From an uncultured Angelakisella sp. (GTDB lineage Bacteria > Bacillota > Clostridia > Oscillospirales > Ruminococcaceae), in NCBI GenBank assembly GCA_947564495.1, contig CANOCD010000049.1, positions 1 to 7,714 of the forward strand: a DNA stretch of 7,714 bases. The letters run 5' to 3'. Below are positions 1-5,475 of this stretch, piece after piece (position 1 is the first letter of the stretch; every line of letters starts with the position of its first letter). A program made the position numbers and the translations under genes. A model generated the notes under the pieces. It made no database searches and had not been told where the DNA came from. It was given only the letters and a program-made list of their open reading frames with translations.

Positions 1-2
1 CG

Positions 3-680
3 GTCATCGATCTGTTCAAGCACAAGTTACAGATCACCCTGACCTACGCCGTCATCAGCTCCATGTTCACCATCCTCATCGGCATCCCCTGCGGGTACAT
101 AGCGGGGATGACCAAAAAGCCGGCGGTGAGTAAGGGCATCACCTCGGTGGCCCTGATCATCCTCTCCCTGCCGGAGTTCTGGTTCGCCATACTGCTCTTG
201 TTCTTCTTCGGGCTGAAATTGGGGTGGGTGCCCATCGGCAGCTGGGGCTCCACCTGGCCGGAGCACCTCCACAGCATCATCCTCCCCGCCTTCACCGGGG
301 CCATCGGCTCGGTGGGCCTGCTGATCCGGAACATCCAGAGCGGGGTCCACAAGCTCCTGGCCAAGGACTACATCGACTTCGCCTACAGCAAGGGCATCGA
401 CAAGTCCATCATCCGGTCCCGGTACGTCATCAAAAACGTCATGGTCTCCTCCATCACCCTCATCTCCATGCGGGTCACCTCCATGCTGGGGGGCAGCGTC
501 ATCATCGAGACGGTGTTCGCCCTCCCGGGCCTGGGGTCCATGCTGGTCAGCGCCATCAACGGCCGGGATTACATCCTGGTCCAGGGGACGGTGCTCATCT
601 ACGCCCTCATCGTGCTGGTCATCACCCTGCTCACCGACATCTGCTATTCCTTTATTGCCCCCCGGGTCAAGCTGCAGTAA
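3..680 (+). CDS. DppB-like ABC transporter permease, 5'-truncated by the window edge
   Basis: Inner-membrane permease of a peptide-type (Dpp/Opp) ABC importer, which would form the transport channel with the DppC-like protein encoded next. The frame is open from base 3 and no start is visible. About 225 residues are present, against roughly 310-340 for the family, so the N-terminal third lies outside the window. About five hydrophobic segments remain. The cytoplasmic EAA loop that docks the ATPase starts near visible residue 125 (DFAYSKGIDKSII). After it come IIETVFALPGLGSML and the RDYILVQG stretch, both typical of DppB/OppB, and the family-style ending IAPRVKL. The stop at 678-680 merges with the ribosome binding site of the next gene, which points to one operon. 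The family call is firm; the substrate cannot be read from a permease fragment. Confidence 0.93.
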   Translation, partial: VIDLFKHKLQITLTYAVISSMFTILIGIPCGYIAGMTKKPAVSKGITSVALIILSLPEFWFAILLLFFFGLKLGWVPIGSWGSTWPEHLHSIILPAFTGAIGSVGLLIRNIQSGVHKLLAKDYIDFAYSKGIDKSIIRSRYVIKNVMVSSITLISMRVTSMLGGSVIIETVFALPGLGSMLVSAINGRDYILVQGTVLIYALIVLVITLLTDICYSFIAPRVKLQ

Positions 681-691
681 GGAGGGACGAT

Positions 692-1537
692 ATGAAAACG
701 AAAACCATCCTGAGCAAAAAGCTCCGCCCCGACCGTCCCTACGCCCTGATCATCGGCGGGGTCATGCTGGCCATCGTGCTGCTCATGACCTTCTTCCCCT
801 CCCTCTTTACCAGCTACGACCCCCTGGAACAGAACTTCGCCATCGCCCTCAAGCCCCCCAGCGCCGAGCACATCTTTGGCACCGATAACTACGGCCGGGA
901 CCTCTTTACCCGGGTGGTCTACGGGGCCAGGGTGGACCTGAAGATCGGCTTTCTGGCCATGATCGTCCCCCTCTTTGTGGGCTCCTTTATCGGCCTGGTG
1001 GCCGGCTGGTTCGGGGGCTGGGTGGACGCCCTCCTGATGCGTATCCAGGACATCATGACCGCCTTCCCCTTCACCATCCTGGTCATCGCCATCATCTCCA
1101 TCCTGGGGCGGAGCGAATCCAACGTCTACATCGCCATCTGGCTGGTGGGCTGGAAGGACTACACCAAGCTGGTGCGAAGCGAGGTCCTCATCGAAAAGAA
1201 CAGCGAGTACATCCAGGCGGTGCGCTCCCTGGGCTTTTCCGACCTGCGGATCATGTTCCGGCACATCCTCCCCAACACCATCAACAGCGCCGTGGTCTAC
1301 GCCGTCTCCGACGTGATGCTCTGTATGCTGGTGGCCGCCTCCCTCAGCTTCCTGGGCCTGGGGGTCCAGCCCCCCGTCCCCGAGTGGGGGGCCATCATCT
1401 CCGAGGGGCGCCCCTTCATCCTCAACGCCTGGTGGATCTGCGCCCTCCCCGGCCTGGCCCTTGCCTTTACCGGCACCTCCCTCAGCCTGCTGGGAGAAGG
1501 CATCTCCCACATCCTGACAAATGACGGCAGAAAGTGA
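692..1537 (+). CDS. DppC-like ABC transporter permease
   Basis: Second membrane subunit of the peptide-type ABC importer, 281 aa, normal length for DppC/OppC. The ATG at 692 is chosen because AGGAGG (680-685) sits six bases upstream and a cytoplasmic basic start (MKTKTILSKKLRPDR) leads into the first membrane helix (about residues 18-40). The hallmark periplasmic motif FGTDNYGRDLF lies at about 62-72. The EAA loop is at about 174-195 (QAVRSLGF...FRHILPN), and the conserved SFLGLGVQPP...EWG segment follows, so both ends look complete. About six membrane segments are visible. The stop (1535-1537) lies just before the next gene's start codons, a layout that usually means translational coupling. 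The subunit type is clear. Peptide transport is the commonest role, but nickel or other solutes use the same family. Confidence 0.95.
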   Translation: MKTKTILSKKLRPDRPYALIIGGVMLAIVLLMTFFPSLFTSYDPLEQNFAIALKPPSAEHIFGTDNYGRDLFTRVVYGARVDLKIGFLAMIVPLFVGSFIGLVAGWFGGWVDALLMRIQDIMTAFPFTILVIAIISILGRSESNVYIAIWLVGWKDYTKLVRSEVLIEKNSEYIQAVRSLGFSDLRIMFRHILPNTINSAVVYAVSDVMLCMLVAASLSFLGLGVQPPVPEWGAIISEGRPFILNAWWICALPGLALAFTGTSLSLLGEGISHILTNDGRK

Positions 1538-1545
1538 GGCGAATG

Positions 1546-2550
1546 ATGATGCGGGAACCTTTGCTCAGCGTGCGAGAACTGCGTACCTACTTCCTCAACA
1601 ACAAAAAGATCGTCCGGGCCGTGGACGGGGTCTCCTTTGACGTGAACAAAAGCGAGATCTTCGGCCTGGTGGGGGAATCCGGCTGCGGAAAGAGCGCCAC
1701 CTGCCGCTCCCTCATCCGCCTGGTCCAGTCCACCGGGGAGATCGTGGGCGGGGAGATCCTCTATAACGGGGAGGACATCGTCCAGGCGCCGGAAAAGCGG
1801 ATGGCCGAGATCCGGGGCCGGGAGATCGGCATGATCTTCCAGGAGCCCATGAACACCCTGAACCCCCTGACCACCATCGGCGTTCAGCTCATGGAGGTCT
1901 ACCAGCGCCAGAAGCTCTCCAAGGCGGAGATGACCGAGAAGGCGGTGGAGATGATGCGCCTGGTGGGCATCCCCGACCCGGTGACCCGGCTGAAGGACTA
2001 CCCCCACCAGTTTTCCGGGGGGATGCGCCAGCGGGCCATGATCGCCATCGCCCTGGCGGCCCAGCCCAAACTGCTGCTGGCGGATGAACCCACCACCGCC
2101 CTGGACGTGACCATCCAGGACCAGATCATCCGGCTGCTTCTGGAGCTGCGGGAAAAACTTTCCATGAGCATCATCCTGGTGACCCACGACATGGGGGTGG
2201 CCTCCCGGATGTGCGACCGCATCGCCGTGATGTACGCCGGGCGGATCATGGAGATCACCACCTCCCACGAGCTGTTCTACAACCCCAGGCACCCCTACAC
2301 CCTGGGCCTCATGCGGTCGATGCCCCTGGCGGGGAAGGGGGTCCGCCTGGAGCCCATCCAGGGGACGCCCCCCGACCTGAGCGAGGAGATCACGGGCTGC
2401 CCCTTCGCCCCCCGGTGCAAGATGGCCTGTGACCGGTGCCGGACCGAAAGCCCCGCCCTCCGGGAGGTGGAGCCCGGGCACCTTTCCGCCTGCCACCGGG
2501 CGGAGGAGCTCACCGGCGAAAGTTTCCTGACCTGTAAGGAGGTGCAGTGA
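1546..2550 (+). CDS. DppD-like ABC transporter ATP-binding protein
   Basis: Cytoplasmic ATPase that powers the importer, probably as a heterodimer with the next gene's product. About 334 aa, full length. Numbering from ATG 1546: Walker A GESGCGKS 43-50, signature FSGGMRQR 156-163, Walker B LLLADEP 176-182 with catalytic E181, switch histidine H214. The C-terminal Opp/Dpp extension includes HPYTLGLMRSMP and cysteines C285, C291, C298 and C316, with an extra C295. The start is ambiguous: ATGs stand at 1543, 1546 and 1549, and a GTG at 1534 overlaps the upstream stop. GAGG at 1536-1539 is six bases from 1546 and nine from 1549 but only three from 1543, so 1546 or 1549 is favoured. The family is certain; the substrate is unknown. 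Confidence 0.94.
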   Translation: MMREPLLSVRELRTYFLNNKKIVRAVDGVSFDVNKSEIFGLVGESGCGKSATCRSLIRLVQSTGEIVGGEILYNGEDIVQAPEKRMAEIRGREIGMIFQEPMNTLNPLTTIGVQLMEVYQRQKLSKAEMTEKAVEMMRLVGIPDPVTRLKDYPHQFSGGMRQRAMIAIALAAQPKLLLADEPTTALDVTIQDQIIRLLLELREKLSMSIILVTHDMGVASRMCDRIAVMYAGRIMEITTSHELFYNPRHPYTLGLMRSMPLAGKGVRLEPIQGTPPDLSEEITGCPFAPRCKMACDRCRTESPALREVEPGHLSACHRAEELTGESFLTCKEVQ

Positions 2551-2551
2551 T

Positions 2552-3550
2552 ATGAGCGAAGTCCTGCTCAGTGTGGAGAACATGGTCAAGCAGTTCCCCA
2601 TCAAACAGACCATGTTCGACGTCATCGCCCGAAAGCCCAAGCGGTATGTCCGGGCGGTGGACGACGTGTCCTTCCAGGTTCAGAAAGGGGAAACGGTGGG
2701 CCTTGTGGGGGAATCGGGCTGCGGCAAAAGCACCCTGGCCAAGACCATCTGCCGCCTCCACTCCCCCGACGGGGGCAAGGTGGTCTTTGACGGCATGGAT
2801 ATGTTCGGCCTGCGGTCCGACGAGCTCCGGCGGGTCCGGTACAAGATGCAGATGGTGTTCCAGGACCCCTACTCCTCTTTGAACCCCAGGATGACGGTGC
2901 GGCAGATGCTCACCGAGATCCTGTCGGTCCACAAGCTCTGCCCCAAGGAGGAGCGGACCGCCCGGGAGCTGGAGGTACTGGACATGGTGGGCATGGGGGA
3001 GAACGCCCTGGACCGCTATCCCAGCCAGTTTTCCGGGGGGCAGCGCCAGCGGATCAACATCGCCCGGGCTCTCATCATGAAGCCGGATATGCTCATTGCT
3101 GACGAGCCGGTGTCGGCGCTGGATGTTTCCATCCAGGCGCAGATCATCAACCTGCTCATCGACTTGAAGAACGAGCTGGATCTGACCATGCTGTTTATCT
3201 CCCACGACCTGCGGGTGGTGAAGTACATCTCCGACCGGGTGGTGGTGATGTATCTGGGGCGGATCGTGGAGATGGGGGAGACGGAGGAGCTGTACGAGAG
3301 CCCCTGCCATCCTTACACTGACATTCTGCTGAAGGCGGCCCCGGAGGTGGACCCGGACAGCGACGGCGGGGAGTATGTGATCCATGGGGAAACGCCCAGT
3401 CCCATTGATATACCGGGGGGGTGCCGGTTCCATCCCAGGTGTCCGTATGCGGATGAGAAGTGTAAGACGGTGGAACCGCCGCTGGTGGAGTTGTGGCCGG
3501 GGCGGTGCGTGGCGTGCCACCACCGGCTGGGCGGGCAAGGGCCGGCCTAA
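2552..3550 (+). CDS. DppF-like ABC transporter ATP-binding protein
   Basis: Second ATPase of the importer, 332 aa, normal length. ATG 2552 lies one base after the upstream stop, with AAGGAGGT (2536-2543) eight bases before it inside the end of the DppD-like gene, so the two should be made in matched amounts. Walker A GESGCGKS is at 53-60, QDPYSSLNPR at about 109-118, signature FSGGQRQR at 160-167, Walker B IADEP at 182-186 with E185, and switch histidine H218. The C-terminal extension has HPYTDILL and cysteines C291, C297, C304 and C322, spaced exactly as in the partner ATPase. Codon use changes along the gene: the last 50 or so codons prefer CCG, GCG and ACG, where upstream genes use CCC, GCC and ACC. 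No terminator follows immediately. Confidence 0.95.
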   Translation: MSEVLLSVENMVKQFPIKQTMFDVIARKPKRYVRAVDDVSFQVQKGETVGLVGESGCGKSTLAKTICRLHSPDGGKVVFDGMDMFGLRSDELRRVRYKMQMVFQDPYSSLNPRMTVRQMLTEILSVHKLCPKEERTARELEVLDMVGMGENALDRYPSQFSGGQRQRINIARALIMKPDMLIADEPVSALDVSIQAQIINLLIDLKNELDLTMLFISHDLRVVKYISDRVVVMYLGRIVEMGETEELYESPCHPYTDILLKAAPEVDPDSDGGEYVIHGETPSPIDIPGGCRFHPRCPYADEKCKTVEPPLVELWPGRCVACHHRLGGQGPA

Positions 3551-3591
3551 GCCAAGCACCCGGTAAAAATCGAGCCAAGCAAAGTTTAGGG

Positions 3592-3655
3592 CCGCCCTTT
3601 TTCAAAGGGCGGTGGAGTCCAGAGGCGAAGCCTTTGGTCGCTCCCGCAGGAGCGA
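3592..3655. repeat. Three back-to-back short hairpins (palindromic intergenic repeat)
   Basis: Three perfect or near-perfect stems stand almost end to end. CCGCCCTTT/AAAGGGCGG (3592-3600 with 3604-3612) has a loop of three. CCAGAGGC/GCCTTTGG (3619-3626 with 3630-3637) has a GAA loop and one G-T pair. TCGCTCC/GGAGCGA (3638-3644 with 3649-3655) has a CGCA loop. None is followed by a T-run, so they are not standard terminators. The modular layout resembles palindromic intergenic repeats seen in related gut Clostridia, but that family link is from memory and not proven here. A transcript crossing them would fold into a stem cluster that could protect the 3' end of the transporter mRNA. Confidence 0.65.
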
Positions 3656-3665
3656 AATACCCCTA

Positions 3666-3704
3666 GGCGGTGGCGGTCTGTACGAATGTACGGGCCGGGC
3701 CGCC
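3666..3704. repeat. Imperfect inverted repeat with a 10-bp inner stem
   Basis: The inner stem pairs 3674-3683 with 3688-3697 (CGGTCTGTAC with GTACGGGCCG, two G-T pairs) around a GAAT loop. Beyond a small internal loop, GGCGG (3666-3670) pairs with CCGCC (3700-3704). It continues the hairpin series ten bases after the triple-hairpin unit. No T-run follows, and no function is assigned. Confidence 0.5.
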
Positions 3705-3742
3705 GACCGAACGGCCAAACCAAAACGGGCCTATCAAAACCA

Positions 3743-3828
3743 GGCCGCAGGAAAAAACAACGAAGCTAAGAAAGGGTGCAAAGTTTCCCTTTCTTAGCTT
3801 TGTTTTCTCGAAGTGACAACCTGCGGCC
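3743..3828. repeat. Nested 86-base palindrome
   Basis: The outer perfect arms GGCCGCAGG (3743-3751) and CCTGCGGCC (3820-3828) enclose an 18-pair stem with a single G-T pair (3759-3776 with 3787-3804; core AAGCTAAGAAAGGG with CCCTTTCTTAGCTT) and a 10-base loop. A run of A lies between the outer and inner left arms. Two independent perfect stems nested like this are very unlikely by chance. The size and form fit a bidirectional terminator, a structured RNA element or a small non-coding mobile repeat (MITE-like). No flanking target-site duplication was seen. Confidence 0.65.
3759..3808 (+). terminator. Candidate intrinsic terminator of the transporter operon, possibly bidirectional
   Basis: This is the inner stem of the nested palindrome, followed by TGTTTTCT on the + strand. 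On the other strand the run AAAAAAC before the stem would also give a T-rich tail, so it could stop transcription from either side. It lies about 210 bases after the last transporter gene, and no better stem with a T-run occurs nearer. The T-run is interrupted and the stem starts AT-rich at its base, so efficiency is uncertain. Confidence 0.5.
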
Positions 3829-3891
3829 GGTAACGAGACTGCGCCCACACCCAGCCGCAGGAGCGCCCCCCGCTTGCGCCTTGCAGCGCCT

Positions 3892-3939
3892 GCCCTTCCG
3901 GACAGGCCCCGGCTGGGGCCGAATCCGGAACGAACGGGC
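3892..3939. repeat. Second nested inverted repeat
   Basis: TTCCGGA (3896-3902) and TCCGGAA (3924-3930) are perfect arms that enclose a second perfect pair, GGCCCC (3905-3910) with GGGGCC (3915-3920), around a GGCT loop. GCCC (3892-3895) can pair with GGGC (3936-3939) outside them across a five-base bulge. No T-run follows. Confidence 0.5.
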
Positions 3940-3950
3940 CTTGGATGACC

Positions 3951-3980
3951 GGGGTCCCTACAGCCGCAGGGCCCCTTTTT
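3951..3980 (+). terminator. Weak terminator-like stem with T5
   Basis: GGGGTCC (3951-3957) can pair with GGGCCCC (3969-3975), with one G-T pair and an 11-base loop, directly followed by five T (3976-3980). The large loop and short stem make this a weak candidate. It could back up the terminator upstream and insulate the purine operon from read-through. Confidence 0.3.
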
Positions 3981-4047
3981 CCAGCGCCTTGATCCCCCCG
4001 CCCCCACAAACCACAAATTTTTTCATAAAAACCCCAAAATCCACCCC

Positions 4048-4069
4048 CGGGAATGTAGAAATATTCCCG
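4048..4069. promoter_or_regulatory. Inverted repeat over the -35 region (candidate operator)
   Basis: CGGGAATGT (4048-4056) and ATATTCCCG (4061-4069) form nine pairs, including one G-T, around AGAA. CCAC (4041-4044) and GTGG (4069-4072) add further symmetry outside. The repeat covers the proposed -35 hexamer of the permease/deaminase operon, the place where a repressor would block RNA polymerase. The binding protein is unknown, and the sequence does not look like the Bacillus PurR box. Confidence 0.45.
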
Positions 4070-4084
4070 TGGATATGATACAAT
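4056..4084 (+). promoter_or_regulatory. Sigma-A-type promoter of the purine permease/adenine deaminase operon
   Basis: -35 TAGAAA (4056-4061, four of six to consensus), a 17-base spacer, and -10 TACAAT (4079-4084, five of six). An overlapping TATGAT at 4074-4079 is an alternative -10. Transcription would start near 4091, giving a leader of only about 40 bases, too short for a purine riboswitch. This is the only reasonable promoter directly upstream of the operon. Confidence 0.55.
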
Positions 4085-4130
4085 CATCATGTTCCCCCGT
4101 TCCCCCAAAAACAAAAAGGAGAAAGACTGA

Positions 4131-5465
4131 ATGAACACCATCGAACGCTTCTTCAAGATCCAAGAGCGCAACACCACGCTGAAAACCGAAGTCACCTCCG
4201 GGATCGTGACCTTTATGACCATGGCTTATGTCCTGGTGGTCCAGCCCGGGGCCATCTGCGGGTACGGCCCGGACGCCTTTGTCGTGGACGTCAACGGGGT
4301 CGTCATCTCCAAGGAGGCCATCGTGGTCTCCTGCGCCCTTATCAGCGGGCTGATCACCCTGCTCATGGCCTTTTACGCCAACCTCCCCTTCGCCCTTTCC
4401 ACCGGGATGGGCAGCAACTTTATGTTCGGCGCCCTGATCCAGCAGCAGGTCCTCCCCTTCGGCGGCGCCATGGCCATGACCCTGGTCTCCGGGTCCATCT
4501 TCGTGGTCCTCACCGCCTTCGGCATCCGTGACGTCATCGTCAAGGCCATCCCCGCATCCATCAAGGTGTCCATCGGCACCGCCATCGGCTTTTACATCGC
4601 CTATCTGGGATTCAAAAACTCCGGCGTCTGCGTCCTCTCCGAGGGCGGCATCTCCACCGGGAACTTCACCGTCCCCGCCGTCTGGCTGGCCGTCCTGGGC
4701 CTGGTCATCATCGGCGCTCTGACCGCCCGGAAGGTGAACGGCGCCATCCTCATCGGCATCCTGGCCATCACCGTCCTGGGCATCCCCTTCGGCGTCACCA
4801 CCCTGCCGGCGACCCTGGCGAAGATCCCCGACCTCAGCGGCCTCCAGGCTATCACCTTCAGCTTTGATTGGGCCGCCGTCCTCCAGATCTCCTCGATCAC
4901 CCTCATCTTCATCACCTTCTGCGGCGACTTCTTCTCCACCCTGGGGACGGTGCTGGGGGTCAGCGCCAAGGCTGGCATGATGGACGAGCACGGCAACGTG
5001 AAGGACATCCAGAAGCCCTTCATGGTGGACGCCATCGGCACCTGCGTGGGGGCCTGCACCGGCAACACCACCATCACCACCTTTGTGGAATCCAGCGCCG
5101 GGGTCCAGGCCGGGGCCCGCACCGGCCTTGCCAGCGTGGTCACCGGCGTCCTGATGCTGGCCATGTTCTTCTTCTCCCCCCTGGTCCTCATGATCCCCAA
5201 CGCCGCCACCGGCCCCGCCCTTATCTTCGTGGGCATCCTGATGATCTCCGGCATCACCGGGATCGACTTTTCCGACTTCACCGAGTCCTTCGGGCCCATC
5301 GTGATGATCCTCTTCACCATCTTCGGCGGCGGCATCGCCGGGGGCATCTCTTCGGGCATCCTGGCCTACATCGCCATCAAGGTCTTTTCCGGGCGGGCCA
5401 AGGATGTCCACCCCCTGATGTACGTCCTCGCCGTCCCCCTGGTCTTTTACTTCATCGTGAAATAA
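4131..5465 (+). CDS. NCS2 family nucleobase permease (AzgA/PbuG type)
   Basis: Inner-membrane permease that imports purine bases (adenine, guanine, hypoxanthine) by cation symport. It has 444 aa, normal for the AzgA/PbuG branch. ATG 4131 has AAGGAG (4116-4121) nine bases upstream, and the start FFKIQERNTTLKTEVTSGIV is the classic opening of the branch. Motifs seen: STGMGSNF (90-97), where many relatives have GMGLNA; TAIGFYIAYLGFKNSG; CGDFFSTLGTVLGV, with D266 matching the TM8 acidic residue; and NTTITTFVESSAGVQAG (312-328), with E320 matching the TM10 acidic residue. In fungal AzgA the corresponding Asp and Glu bind the purine; this mapping is by motif only. About 12-14 membrane segments fit the family fold. 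The adenine deaminase gene starts 10 bases later, so adenine is the likeliest substrate. Confidence 0.93.
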   Translation: MNTIERFFKIQERNTTLKTEVTSGIVTFMTMAYVLVVQPGAICGYGPDAFVVDVNGVVISKEAIVVSCALISGLITLLMAFYANLPFALSTGMGSNFMFGALIQQQVLPFGGAMAMTLVSGSIFVVLTAFGIRDVIVKAIPASIKVSIGTAIGFYIAYLGFKNSGVCVLSEGGISTGNFTVPAVWLAVLGLVIIGALTARKVNGAILIGILAITVLGIPFGVTTLPATLAKIPDLSGLQAITFSFDWAAVLQISSITLIFITFCGDFFSTLGTVLGVSAKAGMMDEHGNVKDIQKPFMVDAIGTCVGACTGNTTITTFVESSAGVQAGARTGLASVVTGVLMLAMFFFSPLVLMIPNAATGPALIFVGILMISGITGIDFSDFTESFGPIVMILFTIFGGGIAGGISSGILAYIAIKVFSGRAKDVHPLMYVLAVPLVFYFIVK

Positions 5466-5475
5466 GGAGGCAGCT

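Larger units (their letters stand above)
3551..4047. other. Gene-free, hairpin-rich intergenic region
   Basis: No convincing gene lies between the transporter operon and the purine operon. The short open frames here lack good ribosome binding sites and recognisable motifs, and they cross the palindromes. Instead there are serial inverted repeats, listed separately: 3592-3655, 3666-3704, 3743-3828, 3892-3939 and 3951-3975. Two short direct repeats also occur: GCCAAGCA at 3551-3558 and 3574-3581, and GCAAAGTTT at 3579-3587 and 3778-3786. The motif GCCGCAGG appears at 3744, 3854 and 3963, and again at 7352 in the other intergenic region. The structures lie upstream of the likely purine-operon promoter, so if transcribed they would mostly be in the 3' untranslated end of the transporter mRNA. 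Confidence 0.7.

Noticed and set aside
224..691. Upstream extension of the DppC-like frame to base 224
   Set aside because: The added part is an out-of-frame reading of the DppB-like gene, rich in H, P and R. The good ribosome binding site at 680-685 supports the start at 692.
3592..3612. Terminator directly after the DppF-like gene
   Set aside because: The stem is perfect, but it is followed by TGGAGTCC with no T-run, so it was kept as a repeat and not called a terminator.
3592..3655. CRISPR-like array
   Set aside because: The adjacent units are hairpins of different sequence, not identical repeats with spacers, and no cas gene is present.
3612..4078. Small open frames on both strands in the intergenic region
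   Set aside because: They cross the palindromes, lack good ribosome binding sites, and encode basic low-complexity peptides with no motif.
4021..4130. Purine riboswitch in front of the permease
   Set aside because: Expected for this gene type, but the characteristic three-way junction core sequences are absent and the leader from the likely start site is too short.
3551..4130. tRNA or other standard structured RNA gene
   Set aside because: No cloverleaf with T-loop and anticodon features was found by eye; the stems form simple or nested hairpins.
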